A stretch of DNA of 39,969 nucleotides, from positions 1 through 39,969 of the forward strand of contig JAQDWB010000019.1 of NCBI GenBank assembly GCA_027673765.1, read 5' to 3'. Positions 31,242 to 38,787 of the stretch are shown here, piece by piece. The position numbers were made by a program, and so were the translations under genes. A model generated the notes under the pieces. The model saw only the letters and a program-made list of their open reading frames with translations, searched no databases and was not told the origin of the DNA. Origin of the DNA: Coriobacteriaceae bacterium AM113-163. GTDB taxonomy: Bacteria > Actinomycetota > Coriobacteriia > Coriobacteriales > Coriobacteriaceae. The number at the start of each line of letters is the position of its first letter. Within the stretch, counting starts at the first letter, position 1.

Positions 31242-32246
31242 CTAGCGTACATCGCGCACCGTATCGCCCTCGACGAGCACACCCGGAAACAGCATGTGCT
31301 CCACACCGGGTGCAGCGCCCTCGGCGCCGGCAATCTTGTCGACCGCCCACATGCCGACGCGCTTGTTGTCAAAGCGCACCGTAGCCAGGCGACGATCGGG
31401 CACGATATCGCCCAAACTATCGTCAACACCCACCACGCTTACGTCCTGGGGCACGTGCTTCCCGCGCGACTCGAGCCCGCGAATGCAGCCGTAGGCCATG
31501 GCATCGTTGGAAGCATAAATGGCTGTGCAGTTCGGATCGTCCGCAAGCACCTGGCCGGCGGCATATCCGCTCTGTGCCGTCCAATCGCCACGGACGAGTC
31601 GCGGCGGCTCAATACCATGCGCGCGCAGCGTCTCGCGCCAGCCCTCCTCGCGACGCATGCCCGAAAGCGAGCGCTCGGGACACGAGATAAAGTGCACAGT
31701 CTTGTGCCCCTGCCCCAGCAAGTACTCGACAACCTGACGCGAGCAATCGAACTGGTCGTTATCGACCGTCGAGCACAGCGGGTGCTCCAGCATGGTAACG
31801 AGCACCGTCTGCATACCGGGCAGCGGCTCGAAGGTGCCAAAGTCCGCCGGCATGCGGTTCATAATCACAACCATGCCGTCCACCGGCAGTGCGCTCATGC
31901 GCGACGATGCGCTCTCGAGGGTATAGGGGTGTCCGTCTACTTTAGTAAGGGTGATGGCATAGCCGTGTTTGTCGGCAGCGGCGGCAAAGCCCTCCATACG
32001 GTCGAGGTTGCCGGTGCCGGTAATGTTGAACATGGCGACGCCGACAGTCTTAAACTTGCCGCGGCGCAGCGATCGACCGGCAAAATTGGGGCGATACCCC
32101 AGCTCGCGCATGGCGGCACGCACGCGCTCCTTGGTCTCGGGGCGCACGCTGGGCGAATCGTGCACCGTACGCGAGACTGTCTGCTCCGAGACGCCCGCGA
32201 GACGCGCCACGTCCTTAACGGAAATCGATTTTTTAACAGCGGCCAT
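31242..32246 (-). CDS. LacI-family transcriptional regulator facing lacE
   Basis: A 334-aa repressor-type protein. The helix-turn-helix (VKDVARLAGVSEQTVSRTVH) is at residues 10-29, the hinge RPNFAGRSLRRG follows, and a sugar-binding domain fills the rest. It is a paralogue of the LacI protein at 21410; both share the unusual DFxTFxPLPG segment. It is divergent from lacE, and two inverted operator-like sites with a TGTTRACGTTGCCATT core lie in the gap. It therefore probably controls lacE-lacG and itself. The effector may be a lactose- or galactose-derived sugar. Confidence 0.9.
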   Translation of the reverse strand: MAAVKKSISVKDVARLAGVSEQTVSRTVHDSPSVRPETKERVRAAMRELGYRPNFAGRSLRRGKFKTVGVAMFNITGTGNLDRMEGFAAAADKHGYAITLTKVDGHPYTLESASSRMSALPVDGMVVIMNRMPADFGTFEPLPGMQTVLVTMLEHPLCSTVDNDQFDCSRQVVEYLLGQGHKTVHFISCPERSLSGMRREEGWRETLRAHGIEPPRLVRGDWTAQSGYAAGQVLADDPNCTAIYASNDAMAYGCIRGLESRGKHVPQDVSVVGVDDSLGDIVPDRRLATVRFDNKRVGMWAVDKIAGAEGAAPGVEHMLFPGVLVEGDTVRDVR

Positions 32247-32357
32247 AGGTCGATCTTTCTATGTCAACGATGCCATCGCGGGCATCCCAACAGACAAAAT
32301 GAACGCCTCCAAGTATATCCAACGCCTCTCCTGCCATACGCTCACCACCCAAAACCT

Positions 32358-32538
32358 ACCGTTCACCGACAATCTTGCTTCCCCGAACGGCTTTTGTCGA
32401 TCAAATGTTAACGTTGCCATTGTGCAAACACAGAGCCACCGGGCGGCTCAAACGTTTACGCGCAAGGAACCGACGGTTCGCAGGCACAGGAACCATCGGT
32501 TCGCGTCTTTTTTGTGTCGCAAAATGGCAACGTCAACA
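32358..32538. promoter_or_regulatory. lacE control region: inverted LacI operators flanking a terminator-like hairpin
   Basis: TGTTAACGTTGCCATT (32406-32421) recurs in reverse as AATGGCAACGTCAACA (32523-32538). ACCGTTCACCG (32358) and CCCGAACGG (32383) form another inverted pair. Between the two operators, GGAACCGACGGTTCG and GGAACCATCGGTTCG can pair and are followed by CGTCTTTTTT (32467-32515), like an attenuator. The arrangement suggests repression combined with termination control. Confidence 0.6.
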
Positions 32539-32601
32539 TTTTGGCAACCGAACGCCAAAAGATACCATCGTTGCTAACCCACCGACTCTTAGGAGCATTG
32601 C

Positions 32602-34377
32602 ATGGAGCAACTCATCGCCATCATCGAAAAGGGCCAGCCCTTTTTCAACGCGATCGCCCGCAACAAGTACCTCAAGGCGATCCGCGACGGCTTTATCTCC
32701 GTCATCCCCATCATCATCTTCTCGTCCATCTTCTGCCTGGTAGCCTCGGTCCCCAACATCTGGGGTTTCTACTGGCCCGATGACATCAACAACGCCCTGT
32801 GGAAGTGCTACAACTACTCCATGGGCATCCTGGCCATCGCCTGCGCCGCCACCACGGCCAAGCACTTCGCCGACGCTCAGAACCGCGACCTGCCCAAGAA
32901 CAACCAGATCAACTTCATCTCGTGCATGTGCGCGGCCATCATCGGCTTCTTGCTCCTTTCGAGCGACACGATCGCCACGGACGCCGCCAGCGGCTTCAAC
33001 ACCACCTATCTTGGTTCCAAAGGCCTGCTGACTGCCTTCATCGCTGCATTTGTGACCGGCATCATCTACAAGTTCTTTATTAAGCGCAACATCACCGTCA
33101 AGATGCCCGAGCAGGTTCCGCCCAACATCTCGCAGACCTTTAAGGACATCATCCCCTTCTCCGTCTGCATCACCGTCTTTTGGCTCTTTGACATCGTCTT
33201 CCGCGCTGCCTTTGGCTTCTGCTTTGCCCAGGGCGTCATCCAGGTGTTCCAGCCCCTGTTCACCGCTGCCGACGGCTACATCGGCCTCGCTGTGATCTAC
33301 GGCGCCATGAGCCTCTTCTGGTTCGTGGGCGTCCACGGCCCTTCGATCGTCGAGCCCGCCATCGCCGCCGCTCTCGTTGCCAACATGACCGACAACCTGG
33401 CTGCGTTCCAGGCCGGCCAGCACGCTTCCGCTGTCCTGACCCAGGGTGCCCAGTACTTCGTCGTCTGCATGGGCGGCACCGGTGCCACGCTCGTCCTGGT
33501 CTTTATGTTCTGCTTCCTGGCTAAGTCTCAGGAGATGCGCGCCGTCGGCAAGGCCGCCATCGTCCCGGTCTGCTTTGCCGTCAACGAGCCGCTGCTGTTC
33601 GCCGCACCCATCGTGCTCAACCCCGTCTTCTTTGTCCCGTTTGTCTTTGCCCCGATCGCCAACATCTGGATCCTCAAGATCTTTATCGACTTCTTGGGCA
33701 TGAACGGCTTTATGTACACCCTGCCCTGGACCGTCCCCGGCCCCATCGGCACCATCATGGGCCTGGGCTTCCAGCCGCTCGCCTTTGTGATGCTCGCCAT
33801 CATCCTAGTCGTCGACTTTGCCCTGTACTACCCGTTCTTCCGTGCCTATGACGCCCAGAAGTGCGCCGAGGAGGCCGAGATCTCCCAGGAGGAGCTCGCC
33901 GCCAAGAACGCCGAGAAGGCCGCCAAGCTCAACGACGCCTTCCAGGGCAAGGCCGATGCCAAGAGCGTTGCCGCCGGCGCTGCTGCCGAGGCCGTGAAGG
34001 CCGACGCCCCTGCTGCTTCTGCAGCACCCGCTGCCGAGGCAGCGACCGCCAGCGACCTCAACGGCAAGCGCGTGCTCGTGCTCTGCCAGGGTGGCGGTAC
34101 CTCGGGTCTGCTCGCCAACGCGCTGGCCAAGGCTGCCAAGGAGCGCGGTATTAACCTCGAAACCGCTGCCGAGGCCTATGGCAACCACGTCGACATGCTC
34201 CCCGACTTTGACCTGGTCGTCCTGGCCCCGCAGGCAGCCAGCTACCTGGGCGACCTGCAGAAGGATTGCGAGCGCGTGGGCAACAAGTGCGTCGCCTGCC
34301 GCGGTAAGCAGTACATCGAGCTCTCCCAGAACGGCGACAAGTCTCTCGCCTTCGTCTCCGAGCAGCTTTCGAAGTAA
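32602..34377 (+). CDS. lacE: PTS lactose-specific EIICB component
   Basis: A 591-aa inner-membrane protein that would import lactose (or a related beta-galactoside) and phosphorylate it at C6. Residues 1 to about 430 form the EIIC channel with many membrane helices and the conserved GVHGPSIVEPAI and NEPLLFAAPIVLNP segments. An Ala/Lys/Glu-rich linker (about 430-490) leads to a cytosolic EIIB domain whose phosphorylated Cys is in VLVLCQGGGTSGLLANAL (about 495). TAGGAG precedes the ATG. lacG follows on the same strand after a hairpin. EIIA is supplied by lacF on the other strand. Confidence 0.95.
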   Translation: MEQLIAIIEKGQPFFNAIARNKYLKAIRDGFISVIPIIIFSSIFCLVASVPNIWGFYWPDDINNALWKCYNYSMGILAIACAATTAKHFADAQNRDLPKNNQINFISCMCAAIIGFLLLSSDTIATDAASGFNTTYLGSKGLLTAFIAAFVTGIIYKFFIKRNITVKMPEQVPPNISQTFKDIIPFSVCITVFWLFDIVFRAAFGFCFAQGVIQVFQPLFTAADGYIGLAVIYGAMSLFWFVGVHGPSIVEPAIAAALVANMTDNLAAFQAGQHASAVLTQGAQYFVVCMGGTGATLVLVFMFCFLAKSQEMRAVGKAAIVPVCFAVNEPLLFAAPIVLNPVFFVPFVFAPIANIWILKIFIDFLGMNGFMYTLPWTVPGPIGTIMGLGFQPLAFVMLAIILVVDFALYYPFFRAYDAQKCAEEAEISQEELAAKNAEKAAKLNDAFQGKADAKSVAAGAAAEAVKADAPAASAAPAAEAATASDLNGKRVLVLCQGGGTSGLLANALAKAAKERGINLETAAEAYGNHVDMLPDFDLVVLAPQAASYLGDLQKDCERVGNKCVACRGKQYIELSQNGDKSLAFVSEQLSK

Positions 34378-34387
34378 GTAACGCCTA

Positions 34388-34427
34388 GGGCCAGCCGACC
34401 ATCCAAGACCGGCTGGCCCTTCGATTT
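34388..34427 (+). terminator. Hairpin between lacE and lacG
   Basis: GGGCCAGCCG and CGGCTGGCCC form a 10-bp stem with a 12-base loop, followed by TTCGATTT. The weak T-run suggests partial termination, which would lower lacG relative to lacE, or mRNA processing. Confidence 0.6.
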
Positions 34428-34443
34428 AGACGATTGGATCATC

Positions 34444-35883
34444 ATGTCCGTTAACCCTGCTAGCGTCACCAACCCGCCTGCGCAGTTTCCCGAGGACTTT
34501 GTCTTTGGCGGCGCCACTGCTGCCTACCAGGTAGAGGGCGAGACCCGCACTCACGGTAAGGGCAAGGTTGCCTGGGACGACTTTCTGGAAGCCCAAGGCC
34601 GTTTCTCCCCCGATCCCGCTTCGGACTTCTACAACCAGTACCCCGTCGACCTGGAGCTGTGCGAGGAGTTTGGCATCAACGGCATTCGCCTCTCCATTGC
34701 CTGGAGCCGCATCTTCCCCAACGGCACCGGCGAAATCAACCCCGAGGGCGTCCAGTTCTACCACGATCTCTTCGCCGAGTGCCATAAGCACCATGTTGAG
34801 CCGTTCGTCACGCTGCATCACTTTGACACGCCGCTTCCCCTCTTTGAGAAGGGCGACTTCCTCAACCGCGAGACCATCGATGCCTTTGTGGACTTTGCCA
34901 CCTTCTGCTTTAAGGAGTACGCCGACCAGGTGACCTACTGGTTCACCTTTAACGAGATCTGGGCCGACGCCTCCAACACCTACATCGAGGGCACCTTCCC
35001 CGGCGGCGTCAAAGCTCATCTGGCCGAGGCCTTCCAGTGCGAGCACAACATGATGCTCGCCCACGCCAAGGCCGTGCTGGCCTTCCACAACGGCGGTTTT
35101 AAGGGCAAGATCGGCGTCATTCAATCGCTGGAGTTTAAGTATCCGCTCAACGAGAACGACCCCGCCGACATCAAGGCCGCCAACAACGAGCACGTGCTGC
35201 AGAACCAGTTCCTGCTCGACGCCACCTTCCGCGGGGACTATGCTCCCGACACCCTCGAGTGCGCCAACCGCCTGGCTGCCGTCTCGGGCGGCGCCATCGA
35301 GATCCTGGACGATGATCTGGAAATCATGCGCGAGGCTGCGCTCTACAACGATTACCTGGGTGTCAACAACTACCAGTGCCGCTTCCTCAAGGCTTACGAC
35401 GGCGAGAACGACCTGCACCACAACGGTACGGGCGAGAAAGGCACCGGCCGCTGGCGCGTTAAGGGTATTGGCGAGCATGTGAACAAGCCCGGCGTCCCCA
35501 CCACCGACTGGGACTGGATTATCTATCCCGAGGGCCTGTTCGATCTGCTCGTCTACATTAAGCAGCGCTACCCCAACTACAAGCAGATCTTCATCACCGA
35601 GAACGGCATGGGCTACAAGGACCCCTACAAGGACGGTTTTGTGGACGACCAGCCGCGCATCGACTACATCGAGCAGCACCTGCGCTGGTTGCTCAAGGCC
35701 ATGGAGGTGGGCGTCAACGTGGGCGGCTACTTCCTGTGGAGCCTGCAGGATCAGTTCTCTTGGACCAACGGCTACAACAAGCGCTATGGCTTCTTCTACG
35801 TAGACTTTGAAACCCAGAAGCGCACGCCCAAGGCAAGCGCCTACTGGTACAAGCACGTGGCGCAGACCCGTCGTCTGGACTAG
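34444..35883 (+). CDS. lacG: 6-phospho-beta-galactosidase (GH1)
   Basis: A 479-aa cytosolic glycosidase that would split lactose 6-phosphate into glucose and galactose 6-phosphate. It has the GH1 N-terminal FPEDFVFGGATAAYQVEG, the acid/base Glu in WFTFNEI (about 165), the nucleophile Glu in FITENG (about 385) and the phosphate-recognition stretch SWTNGYNKRYGF near the C-terminus (Ser, Lys and Tyr as in phospho-galactosidases). Length matches LacG (about 470 aa). The ribosome site before the ATG is weak, so expression may depend on translation of lacE. It follows lacE by 66 bases and ends at a strong terminator. Confidence 0.94.
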   Translation: MSVNPASVTNPPAQFPEDFVFGGATAAYQVEGETRTHGKGKVAWDDFLEAQGRFSPDPASDFYNQYPVDLELCEEFGINGIRLSIAWSRIFPNGTGEINPEGVQFYHDLFAECHKHHVEPFVTLHHFDTPLPLFEKGDFLNRETIDAFVDFATFCFKEYADQVTYWFTFNEIWADASNTYIEGTFPGGVKAHLAEAFQCEHNMMLAHAKAVLAFHNGGFKGKIGVIQSLEFKYPLNENDPADIKAANNEHVLQNQFLLDATFRGDYAPDTLECANRLAAVSGGAIEILDDDLEIMREAALYNDYLGVNNYQCRFLKAYDGENDLHHNGTGEKGTGRWRVKGIGEHVNKPGVPTTDWDWIIYPEGLFDLLVYIKQRYPNYKQIFITENGMGYKDPYKDGFVDDQPRIDYIEQHLRWLLKAMEVGVNVGGYFLWSLQDQFSWTNGYNKRYGFFYVDFETQKRTPKASAYWYKHVAQTRRLD

Positions 35884-35938
35884 CGGCTTGCGGCGAGCAA
35901 AATTGCTCCGCTCACATATCCTGTCCCCCATTTCTCAG

Positions 35939-35985
35939 CCGGGGGCGGCACGTCACACGGCGCGCCGCCCCCGGTCTTTTTGTTT
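35939..35985 (+). terminator. Intrinsic terminator of lacE-lacG
   Basis: CCGGGGGCGGC and GCCGCCCCCGG form an 11-bp perfect stem followed by TCTTTTTGTTTTT, about 55 bases after the lacG stop. Confidence 0.9.
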
Positions 35986-36006
35986 TTGGGCTGGTCAGGA
36001 GCCGTT

Positions 36007-36226
36007 TGTCTCGATCTGTAACATCTAGCCGAGCTTTCCAGTCCTAACTGTTACAGATTGAGATGAAAGGGACCGACCAGGCCGAATTGTCTCAATCTGT
36101 AACACTAAAACCGGTTTTTGACGTCTAGCTGTTACAGATTTAGATGAACGCACAGGCCAATCCCTTCAATCTAAATCTGTAACAACTAGCTTGTGTTTTC
36201 GCCCCTAGCTGTTACAGATCGAGACA
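36007..36226. repeat. Tandem array of three 59-bp palindromes, 80-bp period
   Basis: Units at 36007-36065, 36088-36146 and 36168-36226 each consist of a left arm close to TCTCAATCTGTAACAnCTAG and a right arm close to CTAGCTGTTACAGATTGAGA around a loop of about 17 bases that differs between units. Starts are 81 and 80 bp apart, with 21-22-base spacers that also differ. Arms are conserved while loops and spacers vary. No gene overlaps. It may be a REP-type array, a protein-binding array or an mRNA 3' structure. Confidence 0.75.
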
Positions 36227-36288
36227 AATAAAATAAACCGGGCTGACAATCTCAGCCGCATGCCCCCTTTTTGGCCGCATTCCACCGA

Positions 36289-37659
36289 TCAGATAAAGAT
36301 CGTCATATACAGAGGTAGATATATCCTATGCCCTTCAGCCCTGAGCTGTTTTGGGTGAAGAACTATCTCTTCTCCGACTCGTCGTTCGAATCGTCTGCCG
36401 AAATCGTCAAGCGAGATTGTTGAATACGATTTGGAAGATTTAACTTCAACAGGAGTGACCCGCGGTTTTCCAGCCGCGTCTTCAAAGCCGCGCGAAACAA
36501 GAAAATCAATTTCACGCGTTCTGGGCCGACTCCCCTCTGTTTTGGAAGGCTCCTGCCAGCTGTAATAAAAAAGCGAATGCCCCAGACTCTTAAGCTGCTG
36601 CGCCACGATGTTCTCGATTAGCATTCCTTTATTAATTGAAATTCTTCCAAATTGAATGTCTCTATGAACATCCATAAGGTCCGGACCATCATCAAACGCC
36701 AAGCTCACGAGCAATCCAGTGTCCGCCATATAGCATTTAAGCGAAGACGCGTCCTCGTGCAGGCGGTAACCCACGCTCGGATCACTGCATAAATAGCAAC
36801 GGTTAATCAGTCGCGCATCCTCAAGCCAGATTAACGCCGACTCATATGTCTCAAAACGGGACCCCTTCTCCACGCTGTCAAATTTGAACCGTTTATTTGC
36901 CGCAGATAATTGACCCGGAATATCGTCATAAACCGCCCGCGCACGTCTAGCGTCCGAACCTCCAAACTTGGCAATGTCCTCCCTGTACAGTGCGATAATC
37001 TGCCGTTTAACCCTGTCGCATCCTCTAAAATCATTCTCTGCCACAAAGGAGTCGACCGACTGAGGCATACCACCGACAAGCATATACTCATCAAATAATC
37101 TCATGCACGTCGCATGAACGCCGTCCGGAAGCGCGGTCCGAGATTCGCGCGCTTTACGGATCTCTTCTGCATAAAGATCTTTTCCGGTCGCCCAAAGATA
37201 CTCCTCAAAATCGAGGGGCTCGAGAGGGATTCTTTCTTCCTCTGACGGTATGACAATGCTATCGACATTCTTTTTGATGGAGACAAGAGAGCCTGTCTCG
37301 ATGTAATCAAATCTGCCGTCTTCTACAAGATGCTTTATGTATTCGCGCGCGATGGGAAACCGCTGCACTTCATCAAAAATGACCAGCGACTCTCTCGGTT
37401 CGAGGGCCTTACCATACTGCAGCTGAAGCATGCGTAAAAAAAGATCGACATCTTCACGATGGTTCAGAAATATATCGAGCGTGGCTTTGCTAGCAGCCGA
37501 AAAGTCAATGTACAGATAATCCTTGTATTCATTTTGCGCGAAGCACTTGACGAGCGTCGTTTTGCCAACGCGTCTTGCACCCTCAATAAGCACCGCAGTG
37601 CGCCCTTGCGAGCGTTCTTTCCACTCCTGCAGACGATCATATGCCTTCCGTTTAAACAT
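36289..37659 (-). CDS. AAA_14 / DUF4143-type ATPase
   Basis: A 456-aa cytosolic protein. The N-terminal P-loop ATPase domain has Walker A GARRVGKTT (about 27-35) and Walker B LVIFDEVQRF (about 93-102). The C-terminal part has a DUF4143-like nuclease-type domain (KGMLIENIVAQQL, REIDFLVSRG and VTPVEVKSSKS carry the E, D and ExK positions of a PD-(D/E)XK fold). Such proteins are common, patchily distributed and of unknown role; links to mobile elements or defence have been proposed. Base composition is clearly more AT-rich than its neighbours, suggesting transfer. GAGGTGAGATT precedes the ATG. Three 34-bp-spaced repeats lie directly upstream. Confidence 0.85.
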   Translation of the reverse strand: MFKRKAYDRLQEWKERSQGRTAVLIEGARRVGKTTLVKCFAQNEYKDYLYIDFSAASKATLDIFLNHREDVDLFLRMLQLQYGKALEPRESLVIFDEVQRFPIAREYIKHLVEDGRFDYIETGSLVSIKKNVDSIVIPSEEERIPLEPLDFEEYLWATGKDLYAEEIRKARESRTALPDGVHATCMRLFDEYMLVGGMPQSVDSFVAENDFRGCDRVKRQIIALYREDIAKFGGSDARRARAVYDDIPGQLSAANKRFKFDSVEKGSRFETYESALIWLEDARLINRCYLCSDPSVGYRLHEDASSLKCYMADTGLLVSLAFDDGPDLMDVHRDIQFGRISINKGMLIENIVAQQLKSLGHSLFYYSWQEPSKTEGSRPRTREIDFLVSRGFEDAAGKPRVTPVEVKSSKSYSTISLDDFGRRFERRVGEEIVLHPKQLRAEGHRIYLPLYMTIFI

Positions 37660-37690
37660 AATCTCACCTCAGCATAATTTACGTGCTAGT

Positions 37691-37777
37691 TTACAAAAAT
37701 ACCGACCTTCAGATATATCTAATAATACAAAAATACCGAGCTTTAAATGAGCTTATAGTTACAAAAATACCGACCAT
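37691..37777. repeat. Three direct repeats upstream of the AAA_14 gene, exact 34-bp period
   Basis: TACAAAAATACCGA starts at 37692, 37726 and 37760. The first copy continues CCTT, the second GCTT and the third CCAT. The 34-bp spacing is close to three helical turns, so bound proteins would face the same side of the DNA. Repeats are within 100 bases of the ATPase start, suggesting an operator array or iteron-like site. Confidence 0.7.
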
Positions 37778-37816
37778 TGCAAAGGTCACAACAAACAATA
37801 TCTCCGGCAACGCTCG

Positions 37817-38581
37817 CTAGCAAATGACCTGCGCGTGCTCCTCGATGGCGGCGCGATCCTCGGCGGCAATACCCGGCTCGCACACCACGGCGTCCAGGCT
37901 GTCCAGGCGGAAGAAGGTGTAGAAGTCGCGCTTGCCGATCTTGCTGGAGTCGGCGATCAGATAGCGCGAGTCCGCCTTGCTAAAGGCGAGCTGCTGGATA
38001 CGGCCCTCGTCCATGTTGGACGTGGATACGTCACCGTCCAAGATACCGTTGGCGCCGATAAACGCCGCATCGATGCCCAGCGCACGTAGGGTATCCTCGG
38101 CCGTCGGCCCCACAAAAGCGGCAGTGCGGCGGCGGTACATACCGCCCACGAGGCACAGCTCGCAGTCCTCGCGCTCCTCGAGCAGGTTGAACACCGAAAG
38201 CGAATTGGTCACGATACGCAGGCGAAACGCCGGCAGCATCGAGGCCATCTGCTCAACCGTGGTGCCCGTGCCCAAAAAGATGGTCGAGCCCTCCTCGATA
38301 AGCTCCACAGCACGGCGCGCAATCTGCAGCTTTTCCTCGGCATGCTTAGTGCGCTTCTCGCTGTGCGAATACTCATGGCGCAACATAGCGTGGGGACGGC
38401 CCTGTGCACTGCGGGCTCCGCCATGCACGCGCTCGATCTCGCCTAGGCTCGCAAGTTCTTCGAGGTCGCGGCGAATCGTCATGTCCGAAACGCCCAGCGC
38501 ATCCGAAATCTCTTTGACCGAGACCGTGCCCTGCTCCTCGAGCAGCTGGCGAACCTTATCCTGTCGCTCTGCCTTAATCAC
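37817..38581 (-). CDS. lacR: DeoR-family regulator, LacR-like
   Basis: A 254-aa repressor-type protein with the N-terminal winged helix-turn-helix (VKEISDALGVSDMTIRRDLE, then IERVHGG, residues 22-60). A sugar-phosphate-sensing domain with the LGTGTTVEQM loop (about 103-112) follows. It resembles LacR, the tagatose-6-phosphate-responsive repressor of lac operons in lactic acid bacteria. It is divergent from galM. A TTCAAACAGTAACGAACA site in its own promoter region matches sites before lacA and lacF, so it probably controls the lac genes. Other DeoR sugar regulators remain possible. Confidence 0.8.
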   Translation of the reverse strand: MIKAERQDKVRQLLEEQGTVSVKEISDALGVSDMTIRRDLEELASLGEIERVHGGARSAQGRPHAMLRHEYSHSEKRTKHAEEKLQIARRAVELIEEGSTIFLGTGTTVEQMASMLPAFRLRIVTNSLSVFNLLEEREDCELCLVGGMYRRRTAAFVGPTAEDTLRALGIDAAFIGANGILDGDVSTSNMDEGRIQQLAFSKADSRYLIADSSKIGKRDFYTFFRLDSLDAVVCEPGIAAEDRAAIEEHAQVIC

Positions 38582-38614
38582 GATGAATCCTCGCCGTTCT
38601 TTGCGCGCATATCA

Positions 38615-38632
38615 TTCAAACAGTAACGAACA
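38615..38632. promoter_or_regulatory. LacR-like direct-repeat site in the lacR-galM gap
   Basis: TTCAAACAGTAACGAACA has the same 8+5+5 layout as sites at 29056, 31112 and 31193. It lies 34 bases upstream of the DeoR start, consistent with autoregulation. Confidence 0.6.
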
Positions 38633-38787
38633 AATTGTATCAGACTCGTACGCGTCAAAAATGAACGCCCGCACAGCTCCAATCATCACTTTTTTGAGAA
38701 AAATACCCCCAGCTTTAGTGGGGTGTAGTGATAATCTCGCCTGTTCGCGCTACAGTTTGTCGGAAATACCTCGATGTTAGGAACCAA

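Noticed and set aside
32467..32515. BglG/LicT-type antiterminator target before lacE
   Set aside because: The hairpin does not match the ribonucleic-antiterminator consensus and no antiterminator gene is present.
36007..36226. CRISPR array
   Set aside because: Only three units, with long diverged palindromic repeats and variable loops inside the repeat, and no cas genes in the window.
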